Assembly (NCBI GenBank): GCA_023228995.1
Contig: JALOAD010000057.1
Coordinates: forward strand, 1 to 20,765
Length of the DNA stretch: 20,765 bases
Direction of reading: 5' to 3'
Source: Candidatus Muiribacterium halophilum
GTDB taxonomy: Bacteria > Muiribacteriota > Muiribacteriia > Muiribacteriales > Muiribacteriaceae
Positions 1-8,360 of this stretch are shown one piece after another. The number at the start of each line of letters is the position of its first letter. Position 1 is the stretch's first letter. The notes beneath the pieces were generated by a model that had not been told where the DNA came from, did no database searches, and saw nothing but the letters and a program-made list of their open reading frames with translations. The translations under genes and the position numbers were made by a program.

Positions 1-39
1 TCAATAAATGTAGATACTGAAACTGGGAAAATATTATAA
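1..39 (+). CDS. Possible C-terminal end of an upstream gene
   Basis: The frame beginning at base 1 is open for twelve codons (SINVDTETGKIL) and stops at TAA 37-39. It could be the tail of a gene lying mostly to the left of the window, in the same direction as the fragment at 112. Twelve residues are too few to recognise a family, and such an open stretch is common by chance. Confidence 0.25.
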   Translation, partial: SINVDTETGKIL

Positions 40-111
40 CACGGGGGTTTCAAAGAAAGATTTTAAGAATACTTCACACAGGCAGATTTCACTTTATACA
101 AAGGAAATTTC

Positions 112-405
112 ATGGATATAATAGTCAAAGCAAAAGTGGACTTTTCAGTCGCTGAAAGAAGTGGAAGTAGAACAGTATCAAGAGAATTCTCAATTGAAGG
201 AGACAATCAGGTACCAATAATGATAGTCAATGAAGAAGATAGAAGGATAAAAAGAATACCCTTAGTGGATGGAAGTCAGATTAGGAACAATTGGGGGTCG
301 CAATTGGGGGTCAGACCTGTGCAGACTGTTGAAAAATGCAGTTTTCTTTTTTCAAAATTAACTTTAAAAATAAACAGCATGGTCAGGCCGACCTATGTAA
401 GCTAA
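112..405 (+). pseudogene. Truncated gene fragment, N-terminus faintly RAMP/Cas7-like
   Basis: ATG at 112 follows a fair ribosome-binding site (AAAGGA, about 101-106). The first ~59 residues look like real protein: a beta-strand-like start (MDIIVKAKVDF), a variable middle, then RIPLVDGSQIRN. That last motif resembles the '(I/V)PxxxGxxxR' segment near the N-terminus of RAMP/Cas7-type CRISPR proteins. From about base 290 the reading frame enters the sequence of the inverted-repeat element at 307-486, so the remaining residues are encoded by the element and the frame stops at 405. Intact Cas7-like proteins are a few hundred residues long, so this is a remnant. The family assignment is by eye and weak; no CRISPR array or other cas gene is visible in the window. 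Disruption by the element is better supported than the identity of the original gene. Confidence 0.35.
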
Positions 406-486
406 ATTTAGAGCTCGGCACAGACCCTATTTTGTATCAATCCTTGATTTTTTAAGTTTTTCAACAGCCTACACAGGTTTGACCCC
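307..486. mobile_element. ~180-bp element with 30-bp imperfect terminal inverted repeats (MITE/REP-like)
   Basis: Bases 307-336 (GGGGTCAGACCTGTGCAG, then ACTGTTGAAAAA) are inverted at 457-486 with only three mismatches in 30. The interior (about 120 bp) encodes nothing recognisable. It contains the near-palindrome GGTCAGGCCGACCT (about 380-393) and a weak AT-rich hairpin followed by T6 (ATCAA-TCC-TTGAT, 436-453). Just outside the left end, AATTGGGGGTC occurs twice in tandem (289-299 and 302-312), the second copy overlapping the left repeat. The size, inverted ends and position inside an open reading frame fit a non-autonomous transposable element or REP-type repeat. No obvious target-site duplication was seen, and the transposase that would move it is not in the window. 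Confidence 0.6.
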
Positions 487-572
487 GATTTTGTTTTTTT
501 TGCATTTAAAATTTCCTTTTACCTCAAAATTACTTTAAACTGTATTAGATTATAAAAAAAATGGAGATATTT

Positions 573-1649
573 ATGAATATTAAAAAAATTGGAATTCTAT
601 TAATTGTTATTATTGCTTTGTCTTTGGTGGTATTTGTGGGAAATAAAAGCAATAAAACAGATATTGTTGAAAAAAAAGCAAAATTAGCTGTTGTTGATGT
701 TATTGATGTAAAACCAACTGATATTACTCAAGTTCTTGACCTTACAGGAAGCGTAGAACCTTATCATAATGCATCTTTGGCTTCTCCTGCTGAAGGTCCT
801 GTTGCTGAGATTAAAGTTAGAGAAGGAGATATGGTTAAAAAAGATCAGGATATTATTATAATTGGTAGAACTCATGGTATTGATGCTCTTATTGCATCTT
901 TAGAAGAAGAAATGCGTAAAGAAAAAAGTAATTTGGATAGAACTGAACTTCTTTATAAAAATAATGTTCTTCCTGCTGAAAAATATGAAATTGCTCGTGC
1001 TAGTTTTGAAAAAGTAAATGCAGCTCTTATTAAAGCACAGGAACAATCAAGAGATTATATTATAAAAGCTCCATGGGATGGAATTGTTGAAGAAATTCTT
1101 GTAAAAGAAGGTGAATATTTAAGTCCAAGGCAAAAACTTGTTTCTATTTATGAACCTCAAACTTTGATTATTAAATCTACTGTTTATGAAAAATATGCTA
1201 TGGATATTAAGGAAAATATGGAAGTTAATATTGTTTTAGATGCTTATAATAATCAAAAATTTAATGGTTTTGTCAAAAAAGTATATCCTTATCTTAATAA
1301 TAAATTAAGAACAAGACCTTTTGAGGTTGATATTGAAAATGATATTGTTCTTTTACCAGGTATGTTTGCTAGATTATCAATATCTTTAAAAGAAATTAAA
1401 AATACTGTGGTTATTCCTTCTGCTGCTGTATTTACTGATAAAGATGGTGATTTTTCAATATTTACTGTTGAAGACAATAAAGCTGTACAAAAAAAAGTGT
1501 ATAAAGGTATAGAAAATGGTGCTGATATTGAAATAATTAAAGGTTTAGTTTTTGGTGATAAAGTTATTGTAAATGGTATTGATGGTATTAAAAATAATTC
1601 ACCTGTTAAAATTTTAAATAAACAAGCTAAAATCGGAGGTGATAAATGA
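573..1649 (+). CDS. RND efflux periplasmic adaptor (membrane fusion protein, HlyD/AcrA type)
   Basis: This is the adaptor that links an inner-membrane RND pump to an outer-membrane channel. The ATG at 573 is preferred over an in-frame ATG at 561 because GGAG (563-566) sits six bases before it, while the earlier ATG has no ribosome-binding site. The 358-residue product starts with a signal-anchor (IGILLIVIIALSLVVFVG). A barrel-sandwich half follows (ASPAEGPVAEIKVREGD), then a short charged alpha-hairpin (EEEMRKEKSNLDRTELLY) and the second half-motif (IIKAPWDGIVEEILVKEGEY). Next come a beta-barrel domain and a membrane-proximal segment (NTVVIPSAAVF). Order and length fit the family. It overlaps the permease start by four bases. 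A weak promoter-like pair (TTACTT 530-535, TATAAA 551-556, 15-bp spacer) lies upstream. No outer-membrane factor gene is adjacent. Substrate is unknown. Confidence 0.92.
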   Translation: MNIKKIGILLIVIIALSLVVFVGNKSNKTDIVEKKAKLAVVDVIDVKPTDITQVLDLTGSVEPYHNASLASPAEGPVAEIKVREGDMVKKDQDIIIIGRTHGIDALIASLEEEMRKEKSNLDRTELLYKNNVLPAEKYEIARASFEKVNAALIKAQEQSRDYIIKAPWDGIVEEILVKEGEYLSPRQKLVSIYEPQTLIIKSTVYEKYAMDIKENMEVNIVLDAYNNQKFNGFVKKVYPYLNNKLRTRPFEVDIENDIVLLPGMFARLSISLKEIKNTVVIPSAAVFTDKDGDFSIFTVEDNKAVQKKVYKGIENGADIEIIKGLVFGDKVIVNGIDGIKNNSPVKILNKQAKIGGDK

Positions 1650-4600
1650 GGTTAACTCATTATTCACTTTATAAAAAAACTGCTTTATCTGCAATTATAC
1701 TTCTTCTAACAGTTGTTGGAATTTATGGTTATTTTGGTATTCCAGTTGATTTTCTTCCTAAAATTACCTATCCAGTTGTAAAAGTTCAGATAAAATGGCC
1801 TGGTGCAACTCCAAATGAACTTGTATCTGAGGTTGCAGAACCGCTTGAAAAAATTATTTCTACAGTTGATAGGCTTGATTATATTGAATCTTCAAGTGTT
1901 GAAGGTTTGTATTCTTTAACTGTTTATTTTCAATATGGAAGTGATATTGATATAGCTTTTCAGGATGTTTTAGCAGCTATGACGAGAGCTAATTCAAGAT
2001 TGCCTGAAGATGTTGATACTCCTTATGTTTTTAAGGCAGATCCATCACAGCTTCCTGTTACTCAACTTATTGTTAGTTCTGATATATGGGATGGAATAAA
2101 ACTTAGAAGCTGGGTTGAAAACTGGTTTGAAAATATTATTCTTGGTGTTAGAGGTGTTGCTGGTACTGAGATAATTGGTGGTAAAATTCGTGAAATAAAA
2201 GTTGATATTGATACTGAATCTTTGGAAAAACATGGTCTTTCAATTAATTATATTATTAAAAGACTTCAAGAAGAAAATATTGAACAGGCTGGGGCTAGGC
2301 TTATTATTGGTGATAAAGAGATTATTGCAAGAACTCCTGCAAGATATTCAAGTATTGATGATATTAAAAAAATCCTTCTTCTTGAAAGTGATTTTCATAA
2401 AGTTTTGCTTGAAGATATTGCAAAAGTATCGGATTCTTCTGAAGAATTAAGAATGATTACTAGAATGAATGGAAAAGAATGTGTTAAAATTTCTATTCTT
2501 AAAGAAGCTTCTGCTAATACGGTTCAAATTGCTGATAGTCTTTCTCTTAGATTAAAAGATATTAATTCATCACTTCCTAGTGGTATAAAAATACAATCTT
2601 TTGAAGATCAGGCTATTTATGTTAGGCAAAGTATTAATGGTGTTAAAAATGCAGCTTTTAGTGCTTTAATTCTTCTTGTTATTGTTGTGTATTTTTTTCT
2701 TGGAAGTATAAGACAAGTATTTATAATGCTTTTTACACTTCCTATAACTATAATTTTGAATTTTGGTCTTATGAAAGTTGCTGGATTTTCTCTTAATATT
2801 TTTTCACTTGGTGGACTTGTTGTTGCAATTGGAATTGTGCTTGATAATTCAATTGTTGTTTTAGAAAATATTACAAGATATAGAAAAGAGCTTCCTGATG
2901 CTGATAATGAGGAAGTTTGTTTTAAAGCAACTTCTGAAGTCGGAATTGCTATAATTGCGTCAACTATATCTTTTCTTGCTTTATTTTTTCCATTTCTTTT
3001 TGTTGAAGGTTTAACAAGTTTACTTTTTAGAGAACTTATACTTGTTATTTCAGGAATTGTTGTTATAAGTCTTTTTATGGCAATTACTGTAACTCCTATG
3101 ATTTCATCAGTTTTTATTAAAAAAAAGAAAGCTGGAGAAAAAAGTAATTTTTCAGACAATATGTTTGATAAATTAGGTGTTTTTTATAAAAAAATTCTTT
3201 ATAAAACAAATTCATCACCTGTTTTTACTATATTATTTTTTGTTATTTTAACCTTTTTTTCACTTGTTTTATTAAGAAGTACTGGTGGAGAGTTTCTTCC
3301 AATGATAGATGATGGAAGAATAATGATAAAAGTTAGAATGCCAGCTGGAACTTCTTTGAGTGTAACAGATAATGTTTTAAAAAAAATTGAACAAAAGATT
3401 AAAGATGAAAAAGTTATATATAATTATTTTTCACTTTCTGGTGGTCAATTAAAAGGTCTTACAACTTTTGAAATGACAAATGAAGGTGAGATTAATATTC
3501 AGATGATTGATAAAAAAAAGAGAAATATTTCAACATCTGATTATGTTAATAAACTTAGAAGTATTACTTCCAAAATAAATATTCCAGACTCTAAAATAAT
3601 GGTGAGACAAGCTGCAATTAAAGGTATTATGGGTAATAAAGGTTCTGATATTGCAGTTAATATAAAAGGTCAAAAATTAGAAGTTTTGAATAAATTAGCT
3701 CAACAAGCTGTTAAAGAAATGTCAACAATGGATGAATTACAAAATGTAGCTTTTTCTGTTAATTCAACAAGACCTGAAATAAAAATTCATATTGATAGAA
3801 CTCGTGCTTATGATCTTGGAATTACAATGGCTGAAATTAGTACTACAGTAAGAAGTCTTGTTCAAGGAGCTAAAGCTACTGACTATCGAGAAAATGATGA
3901 GTATTATGATGTTGTTGTTAAAATTCCTGAAATTCTTTTAAATTCAAGAAAAGATATTGAAAACATTATTATTACTAATGTAAAGGGAATTCCTATTAGA
4001 ATTAGTGATATTGCTGAAGTTGTAATGGATGAAGGTCCAGTTGAGATAAATAGGGAAAGTCAGATAAAACAGGTTTCTATTGAATGTGATATTACATCAA
4101 ATGATCTTGCTGGAGCAGTTGAAATATTATCTTTAAAACTTGAAAAACTAGATTTACCAGCTGGATATGAAATTAGTTATGGTGGAAAGGTAAAAATGAT
4201 GGGCGATATGAAAAAAACTGTATTTACTGTTATGATATTTTCAATATTTTTCTCATTTATAGTTTTAACAGTACAATTTAATTCTTTAAAATTACCATTT
4301 CTAATTATGATAAGTATTCCAGTTTGTCTAAGTGGTATTGTTTATCTTTTGTATTTTACAGGAATACCTTTAGGTGCTACAGTAATAATAGGTCTTTTAA
4401 TAGTAATATCAGCAAGTGTAAATGATGGAGTTCTTCTTATAACTTCTAGTGAAGATATTGAAAAAACAAACAATTTAATTCCATCAATTGCTATAATCGA
4501 TGCAGCTGTATTGCGTTTAAGACCAAGGCTTATGACTACTTTGACAACAATGGTTGGTTTTATTCCTCTTGCAATGAATCTTGAAGAAGGTGGAGATATG

Positions 4601-4708
4601 CTACAACCTATGGCACTTGCTGCAATCGGTGGATTAGGTATGGAAGCTTTAGTTGCATTGTTTCTTATGCCTTGTCTTTATATTATAATTAATAAAAAAA
4701 AGAGGTAA
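1646..4708 (+). CDS. RND family efflux transporter permease (AcrB/HAE1-like)
   Basis: This 1020-residue protein has RND pump architecture: TM1 near residues 10-30, a large periplasmic loop, TM2-6 around 330-490, TM7 near 530, a second loop, and TM8-12 from about 860 to 1015. The N-terminal segment (FGIPVDFLPKITYPVV, then PGATPNELVSEVAEPLE) is typical of HAE1-like pumps. In TM4 the proton-relay motif reads GIVLDNSIVVLEN, keeping one acidic residue (D400) with N401 where AcrB has a second Asp. In TM10, SVNDGVLLI places N926 about where AcrB has its relay lysine, a substitution common in non-AcrB RND branches. Translation is coupled to the adaptor through an ATGA overlap at 1646-1649, with GGAGG just before the start. 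Proton-driven export is inferred from the family; the substrate cannot be read from the sequence. Confidence 0.95.
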   Translation: MRLTHYSLYKKTALSAIILLLTVVGIYGYFGIPVDFLPKITYPVVKVQIKWPGATPNELVSEVAEPLEKIISTVDRLDYIESSSVEGLYSLTVYFQYGSDIDIAFQDVLAAMTRANSRLPEDVDTPYVFKADPSQLPVTQLIVSSDIWDGIKLRSWVENWFENIILGVRGVAGTEIIGGKIREIKVDIDTESLEKHGLSINYIIKRLQEENIEQAGARLIIGDKEIIARTPARYSSIDDIKKILLLESDFHKVLLEDIAKVSDSSEELRMITRMNGKECVKISILKEASANTVQIADSLSLRLKDINSSLPSGIKIQSFEDQAIYVRQSINGVKNAAFSALILLVIVVYFFLGSIRQVFIMLFTLPITIILNFGLMKVAGFSLNIFSLGGLVVAIGIVLDNSIVVLENITRYRKELPDADNEEVCFKATSEVGIAIIASTISFLALFFPFLFVEGLTSLLFRELILVISGIVVISLFMAITVTPMISSVFIKKKKAGEKSNFSDNMFDKLGVFYKKILYKTNSSPVFTILFFVILTFFSLVLLRSTGGEFLPMIDDGRIMIKVRMPAGTSLSVTDNVLKKIEQKIKDEKVIYNYFSLSGGQLKGLTTFEMTNEGEINIQMIDKKKRNISTSDYVNKLRSITSKINIPDSKIMVRQAAIKGIMGNKGSDIAVNIKGQKLEVLNKLAQQAVKEMSTMDELQNVAFSVNSTRPEIKIHIDRTRAYDLGITMAEISTTVRSLVQGAKATDYRENDEYYDVVVKIPEILLNSRKDIENIIITNVKGIPIRISDIAEVVMDEGPVEINRESQIKQVSIECDITSNDLAGAVEILSLKLEKLDLPAGYEISYGGKVKMMGDMKKTVFTVMIFSIFFSFIVLTVQFNSLKLPFLIMISIPVCLSGIVYLLYFTGIPLGATVIIGLLIVISASVNDGVLLITSSEDIEKTNNLIPSIAIIDAAVLRLRPRLMTTLTTMVGFIPLAMNLEEGGDMLQPMALAAIGGLGMEALVALFLMPCLYIIINKKKR

Positions 4709-4711
4709 AGT

Positions 4712-5653
4712 ATGAGAGATTATAAATATTTGTTTGGACCTGTTCCATCAAGAAGATTAGGTAGTTCTCTTGGTGTTGATGTTGTTCCTTTAAAAATTTG
4801 TTCTCTTGATTGTGTTTATTGTGAAGTTGGTAAAACTACAGATTTAACAGTTGATAGAAAAGAATATTTCCCAACTGATATAATTGTAGAAGAAATCAAA
4901 GATTATTTAAAAAACAATAAACATCCAGATTATATAACATTTTCAGGTTCTGGAGAACCAACACTTAATATTTCAATTGGTAAAATTATTGATTTTATTA
5001 AATCTGAATATTCTCACATTCCAATTGCAGTACTTACAAATGCAACTTTACTTGGTGATAAACATATTCGTAAGGAATTATTAAAAGCAGATCTTATTCT
5101 TCCTTCACTTGATGCTGGAAGTAAAAAAGTATTTGATAAAATAAATCGTCCTTGCAATAAAATAGATTTTGATAATTATATTGATGGGCTTATACAGCTT
5201 CGAAAAGAATTTAAAGGTAAGTATTGGCTTGAAGTTTTTATTTTACCTGAATATAACGATTCTGCTGAAAATTTAGAAGAGATGAGAAAAATAGTTGAAA
5301 AAATCAATCCTGATTCTATACAATTAAATACTCTTGATAGACCGGGAGTGTTAAGTGATATTTATCCAGCTTCAAGAGAAATGCTTGAAAATATCAAAAA
5401 ATCATGGAAATTTGATAATATTGACATTATTTCAAGAAATAATTCTAATTCCAAAGTAAATATTGTACAGGATAATGTTGATGAAACTATTTTATCTACA
5501 ATAAAAAGAAGACCTTGTACTTTAGAAGATCTTGAAGAAATATTAGGCATTCATAGAAATGAAATAAATAAACATCTTTCAATTCTTGAAAATAACAAAC
5601 AGATAAAAAGAAATATTCAAAATAGAGGAATTTTTTATTCAAAAGCATTGTAA
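4712..5653 (+). CDS. Radical SAM protein with C-terminal winged-helix domain
   Basis: The 313-residue protein starts with FGPVPSRRLGSSLGVDVVP, followed by the cluster motif CSLDCVYC, giving C30-x3-C34-x2-C37 for a [4Fe-4S] cluster and S-adenosylmethionine. The segment FSGSGEPTLN matches the SAM-contacting GxGEP motif. This combination is typical of the COG0731-type 'Fe-S oxidoreductase' group (distant relatives of wybutosine enzymes), whose bacterial members mostly have no proven reaction. Residues from about 258 to 313 look like a winged helix (TLEDLEEILGIHRNEINKHL), suggesting DNA or RNA binding, or a folded accessory domain. The start lies three bases after the permease stop, with GAGG inside the end of that gene, so the two are probably co-translated. 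Functional linkage to the pump is not implied. Confidence 0.88.
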   Translation: MRDYKYLFGPVPSRRLGSSLGVDVVPLKICSLDCVYCEVGKTTDLTVDRKEYFPTDIIVEEIKDYLKNNKHPDYITFSGSGEPTLNISIGKIIDFIKSEYSHIPIAVLTNATLLGDKHIRKELLKADLILPSLDAGSKKVFDKINRPCNKIDFDNYIDGLIQLRKEFKGKYWLEVFILPEYNDSAENLEEMRKIVEKINPDSIQLNTLDRPGVLSDIYPASREMLENIKKSWKFDNIDIISRNNSNSKVNIVQDNVDETILSTIKRRPCTLEDLEEILGIHRNEINKHLSILENNKQIKRNIQNRGIFYSKAL

Positions 5654-5719
5654 CGAAGTGTTACTGTTTAATTAAATTGAAATTTTGTATCATATAGATA
5701 AATGGGCAATGGAGGAAAT

Positions 5720-7249
5720 ATGAAAAAATTTTTATTAGTTTTTATAATGATTTTGAGCTTTATAACATTTATATGGTCAGATACCAATAGTGACAGAAGA
5801 GATTTTCTTGAAAGTGTTTGGACTGATAAAAATCAAGCAGTTAGTATTGAACAAGTCTGGGAAACTTTATCTCAACAAGAAAAAGTTATGTTGTCTGCTG
5901 CATTAAAACAGATGATATTATCTCAAATTCCAAAAGATGTTTTTGAAAATCCTGATAATTATCTTTCAGCAGTTAAAGATGAAGAATTTAAGCAATATAT
6001 AAAGATAATGTCTAAAGTTGTATTAAATTCAGATCCTGCAAAAATTGCAAAATTGCTTGAAACTATTGATAAAGATCATATTTTAATTGCCGATCCTGCA
6101 ATTTTTAAAGCTGTACATGAATATTTAGGAAGTGGATTTACACGAGTTGGAAATGTTGAAAATACTCCAGCTTTTATAAAAGATGATTTTTCAACAGTAG
6201 GAAGTTTGAGTTTTTTAGATGAAAACGATTCTATATTTTCAGATGAATTACCAAAATCAAAATGGAATAAGGTAAGTGGTAATTTTTCACAAGAATTAGG
6301 TAAAATGTCAAATCTTATAAATATTCCTGATGCAACAATTATAAATTCAATAAGGTTAGCAGATGTTCTAAATCAGATTTCAAATCATGATTCAAATGGA
6401 GTTTACTCAGAAGTTGTTTTTAAAACTGATTCTGCTAATTATACATTAAAAAGACCGGTAGATCTTATAAATGTACTTAAAGTTAGTGATGAATATGAAA
6501 CAGTTGCATTTGAAGTTAGAATGGGAGTTGATTATGGCGGATATAGTATTAAAAAAGGTAGTGAATTCTTATCTCTAGAAATACCAAGTTTTGTAACAAC
6601 TCAAATAAATAATAAAAAAGTTTTATTTCCTTCAAATCATTCAGAATTTGTACTTGCAGTTTATAAAAAAGGCAAAAAAGTTCCTACTGCGTTAGTAAAA
6701 TGGTATATGGGAATTCCTTCAGATAATAAATTACATCAAGGAACAATATGGAAACCTGCAATATGGACTCATTCAAATTGGACTGGAACAAAAATAGTTT
6801 CAATTCATGATGAATTGATTGATCAGAGAAATCTTGTACATTCTGCTATGTATACTATGAAATTATACAATAGTATTCAAAAAGAAAATAAATTTCCAAT
6901 GAATGGATATGGAATGCTTGCGGTATGTAATGATTCAGTATCGATTATGAGAACAATACTTGGTGATTCTCCAATGACTTCAGGATTTCCAAATTTAAGA
7001 TCTTTAAAATATGATTCATTGTATGCAGATACACTTGAAAAATTTGGAGGCAAACTTAGATTAAGCATGGGAATTCTTAATGTTCCAACCGATGTTTATC
7101 CAGAAAAATACAGAGAAGCAGCAAATATAAGCAGATTAGCTTTAAGTTTTCCATACAGAAATGAAAAAAATATTATTGGTTATTCACACAGAGAAACTTA
7201 TGAAATGTTAATGGAAATAGATTCTTCATTTGCTTCAAAGATAAAATGA
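5720..7249 (+). CDS. Exported protein of unknown function
   Basis: The ATG at 5720 is chosen over the in-frame ATG at 5702 because GGAGG (5711-5715) lies just before it and because it begins a clean signal peptide: MKKFLLVFIMILSFITFIWS, cleavage likely before DTNS. The 509-residue product is predicted to be exported. Residues ~25-150 look helical and charged (EQVWETLSQQEKVMLSAAL). The rest is mixed alpha/beta with many aromatic residues (IWKPAIWTHSNWTG) and a long Ser/Asn-rich middle. I recognise no catalytic motif and no lipobox Cys. It is 66 bases after the radical SAM gene and overlaps the following metallo-hydrolase by four bases, so those two are probably translated together. Coding is well supported; function is unknown. 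Confidence 0.82.
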   Translation: MKKFLLVFIMILSFITFIWSDTNSDRRDFLESVWTDKNQAVSIEQVWETLSQQEKVMLSAALKQMILSQIPKDVFENPDNYLSAVKDEEFKQYIKIMSKVVLNSDPAKIAKLLETIDKDHILIADPAIFKAVHEYLGSGFTRVGNVENTPAFIKDDFSTVGSLSFLDENDSIFSDELPKSKWNKVSGNFSQELGKMSNLINIPDATIINSIRLADVLNQISNHDSNGVYSEVVFKTDSANYTLKRPVDLINVLKVSDEYETVAFEVRMGVDYGGYSIKKGSEFLSLEIPSFVTTQINNKKVLFPSNHSEFVLAVYKKGKKVPTALVKWYMGIPSDNKLHQGTIWKPAIWTHSNWTGTKIVSIHDELIDQRNLVHSAMYTMKLYNSIQKENKFPMNGYGMLAVCNDSVSIMRTILGDSPMTSGFPNLRSLKYDSLYADTLEKFGGKLRLSMGILNVPTDVYPEKYREAANISRLALSFPYRNEKNIIGYSHRETYEMLMEIDSSFASKIK

Positions 7250-8055
7250 GTAATTTAAATATAAAGATAATTACTGTGGATTCTGCAAGAAAACCAGATT
7301 TTCTTGCAGAACATGGTTTAAGTCTTTTAATTGAATACAATGGTAAAAAAATTCTTTTTGATTCAGGACAAGGTTTAGCAATACAACATAATTTAAAAAC
7401 TCTAAATATTAACACAGATTTTATTGATATATTTGTATTAAGTCATGGTCATTATGATCATTCTGACGGATTTGTTCATATACTCGATAGTATGAAATAT
7501 AAACCTTTTTATTTGCATGAAAAATGTTTTACAAAAAGAATTTCAAGTAATAGCAATAGATATACAGGAATAAGTCAAAAACTTAATAAAGAAAATTTAA
7601 TAAAAAAAGATATATTATTAAAATTCACCCAAAACTTTACAAAAATATACGATAAAATATATTTAACTGGTGAAATACCTCGTAAATATGAAAAAAATTC
7701 AGGACATATAATGTCTGATAACAGGGTAGATATCATGATAGATGATATGGCAATGGCAATTGAATATAAAAACAAAATAGTTATAATACTTGGTTGTACA
7801 CATTCAGGAATAAAAAATACAATTGAATATATTAGAAACAATCTAAAAAAACCAATTTATGCAATTATAGGCGGAACACATTTACTTCACAAAAATGAAG
7901 ATGAACTTATAGAAATTTCCCAATATATAGATGAACTTGATCCCGAATATTGCTATTTTGGACATTGTACTGGAATTGATTCATATTCAATACTAAAAAA
8001 ATATATGAAAACAGATATCAATCATCTATATGCCGGAGATATAATTGATCTATGA
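7246..8055 (+). CDS. Metallo-beta-lactamase-fold hydrolase (COG1237-like)
   Basis: This 269-residue single-domain protein has the metal-binding signature SHGHYDHSDG, giving H67-x-H69-x-D71-H72. It also has the preceding FDSGQG strand, a later GCTHSGI (probable metal His) and a closing FGHCTG. The order matches the COG1237 'metal-dependent hydrolase' group, often annotated as 7,8-dihydropterin-6-yl-methyl-4-(beta-D-ribofuranosyl)aminobenzene 5'-phosphate synthase after an archaeal member. Most bacterial members have no demonstrated substrate. No signal peptide is present, so it should be cytoplasmic. It begins with an ATGA overlap with the exported-protein gene and has little ribosome-binding site of its own, which indicates translational coupling. 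The fold is secure; the reaction is not. Confidence 0.9.
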   Translation: MSNLNIKIITVDSARKPDFLAEHGLSLLIEYNGKKILFDSGQGLAIQHNLKTLNINTDFIDIFVLSHGHYDHSDGFVHILDSMKYKPFYLHEKCFTKRISSNSNRYTGISQKLNKENLIKKDILLKFTQNFTKIYDKIYLTGEIPRKYEKNSGHIMSDNRVDIMIDDMAMAIEYKNKIVIILGCTHSGIKNTIEYIRNNLKKPIYAIIGGTHLLHKNEDELIEISQYIDELDPEYCYFGHCTGIDSYSILKKYMKTDINHLYAGDIIDL

Positions 8056-8060
8056 CTGTA

Positions 8061-8084
8061 ATTCCTGTGGAAACGGGAATCCAG
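8061..8084 (+). repeat. Degenerate dRS3/REP-like hairpin repeat, copy 1
   Basis: ATTCCTGT (8061-8068) pairs with ACGGGAAT (8073-8080) around the loop GGAA, with one G-T pair, and is followed by CCAG. The layout ATTCCY-N8-GGGAAT is like the dRS3 repeat known from Neisseria and similar REP-type repeats elsewhere. A second, better copy in the same orientation lies at 9457-9480. It begins five bases after the metallo-hydrolase stop and could also end that transcript. Confidence 0.6.
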
Positions 8085-8300
8085 CTATTTTTATGGTTTG
8101 TGGGGTTTATAGGGTTTTAATCCTACTGACTTTTTAACCCTCTCACTATCTTCATTAGATGCGTCAACATCGCTAATATCAGCTTTTCATATAATGACAA
8201 GCTGTACTAATTGTGACTTCAGTCACGCTAATGTTTTTCCTTACACCATTTCACCACAAACGTCTAACTTAAAAACAGTGAATGGTGAGAAGAACTGTCA
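8085..8300. other. Non-coding spacer with a run of inverted repeats
   Basis: No gene is visible here. Successive short inverted repeats occur: AGGGTT/AACCCT (8111-8116, 8136-8141); ATTAGATG with CATCGCTAAT (8154-8161, 8168-8177, two-base bulge); CAGCTTTTCAT with ATGACAAGCTG (8180-8190, 8194-8204, one mismatch, 3-base loop); GTGACT/AGTCAC (8213-8218, 8221-8226); and CACCATTTCAC with GTGAATGGTG (8244-8254, 8278-8287, one bulge). They could be repeat-derived debris or a folded RNA. No known RNA family is recognised. Confidence 0.4.
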
Positions 8301-8314
8301 TCTGATTTTATATA

Positions 8315-8323
8315 TGTTATAAT
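8315..8323 (+). promoter_or_regulatory. Extended -10 promoter for the RhuM-Fic gene
   Basis: TGTTATAAT matches the extended -10 consensus (TGnTATAAT) exactly. The best -35 at 17-bp spacing, CTGTCA (8295-8300), is poor, which is tolerated by extended -10 promoters. Transcription would start near 8330, about 30 bases before the probable ATG at 8361. Confidence 0.55.
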
Positions 8324-8360
8324 TATTAAAATATAATTAAATTATAAATTGGAAAACATT

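Noticed and set aside
2617-3159. 180-codon minus-strand frame
   Set aside because: It lies wholly inside the RND permease gene, whose plus-strand product is clearly conserved; it is a by-product of codon bias.
5650-5664. GTAAC-GAAGT-GTTAC hairpin after the radical SAM gene as a terminator
   Set aside because: The stem is only five AT-rich base pairs with no T-run after it, and the next gene is close and in the same direction.
8056-8348. Integron attC-like site (GTCTAAC resembles the RYYYAAC core)
   Set aside because: The matching GTTRRRY core at suitable distance and the required imperfect palindrome linking the cores are not present.
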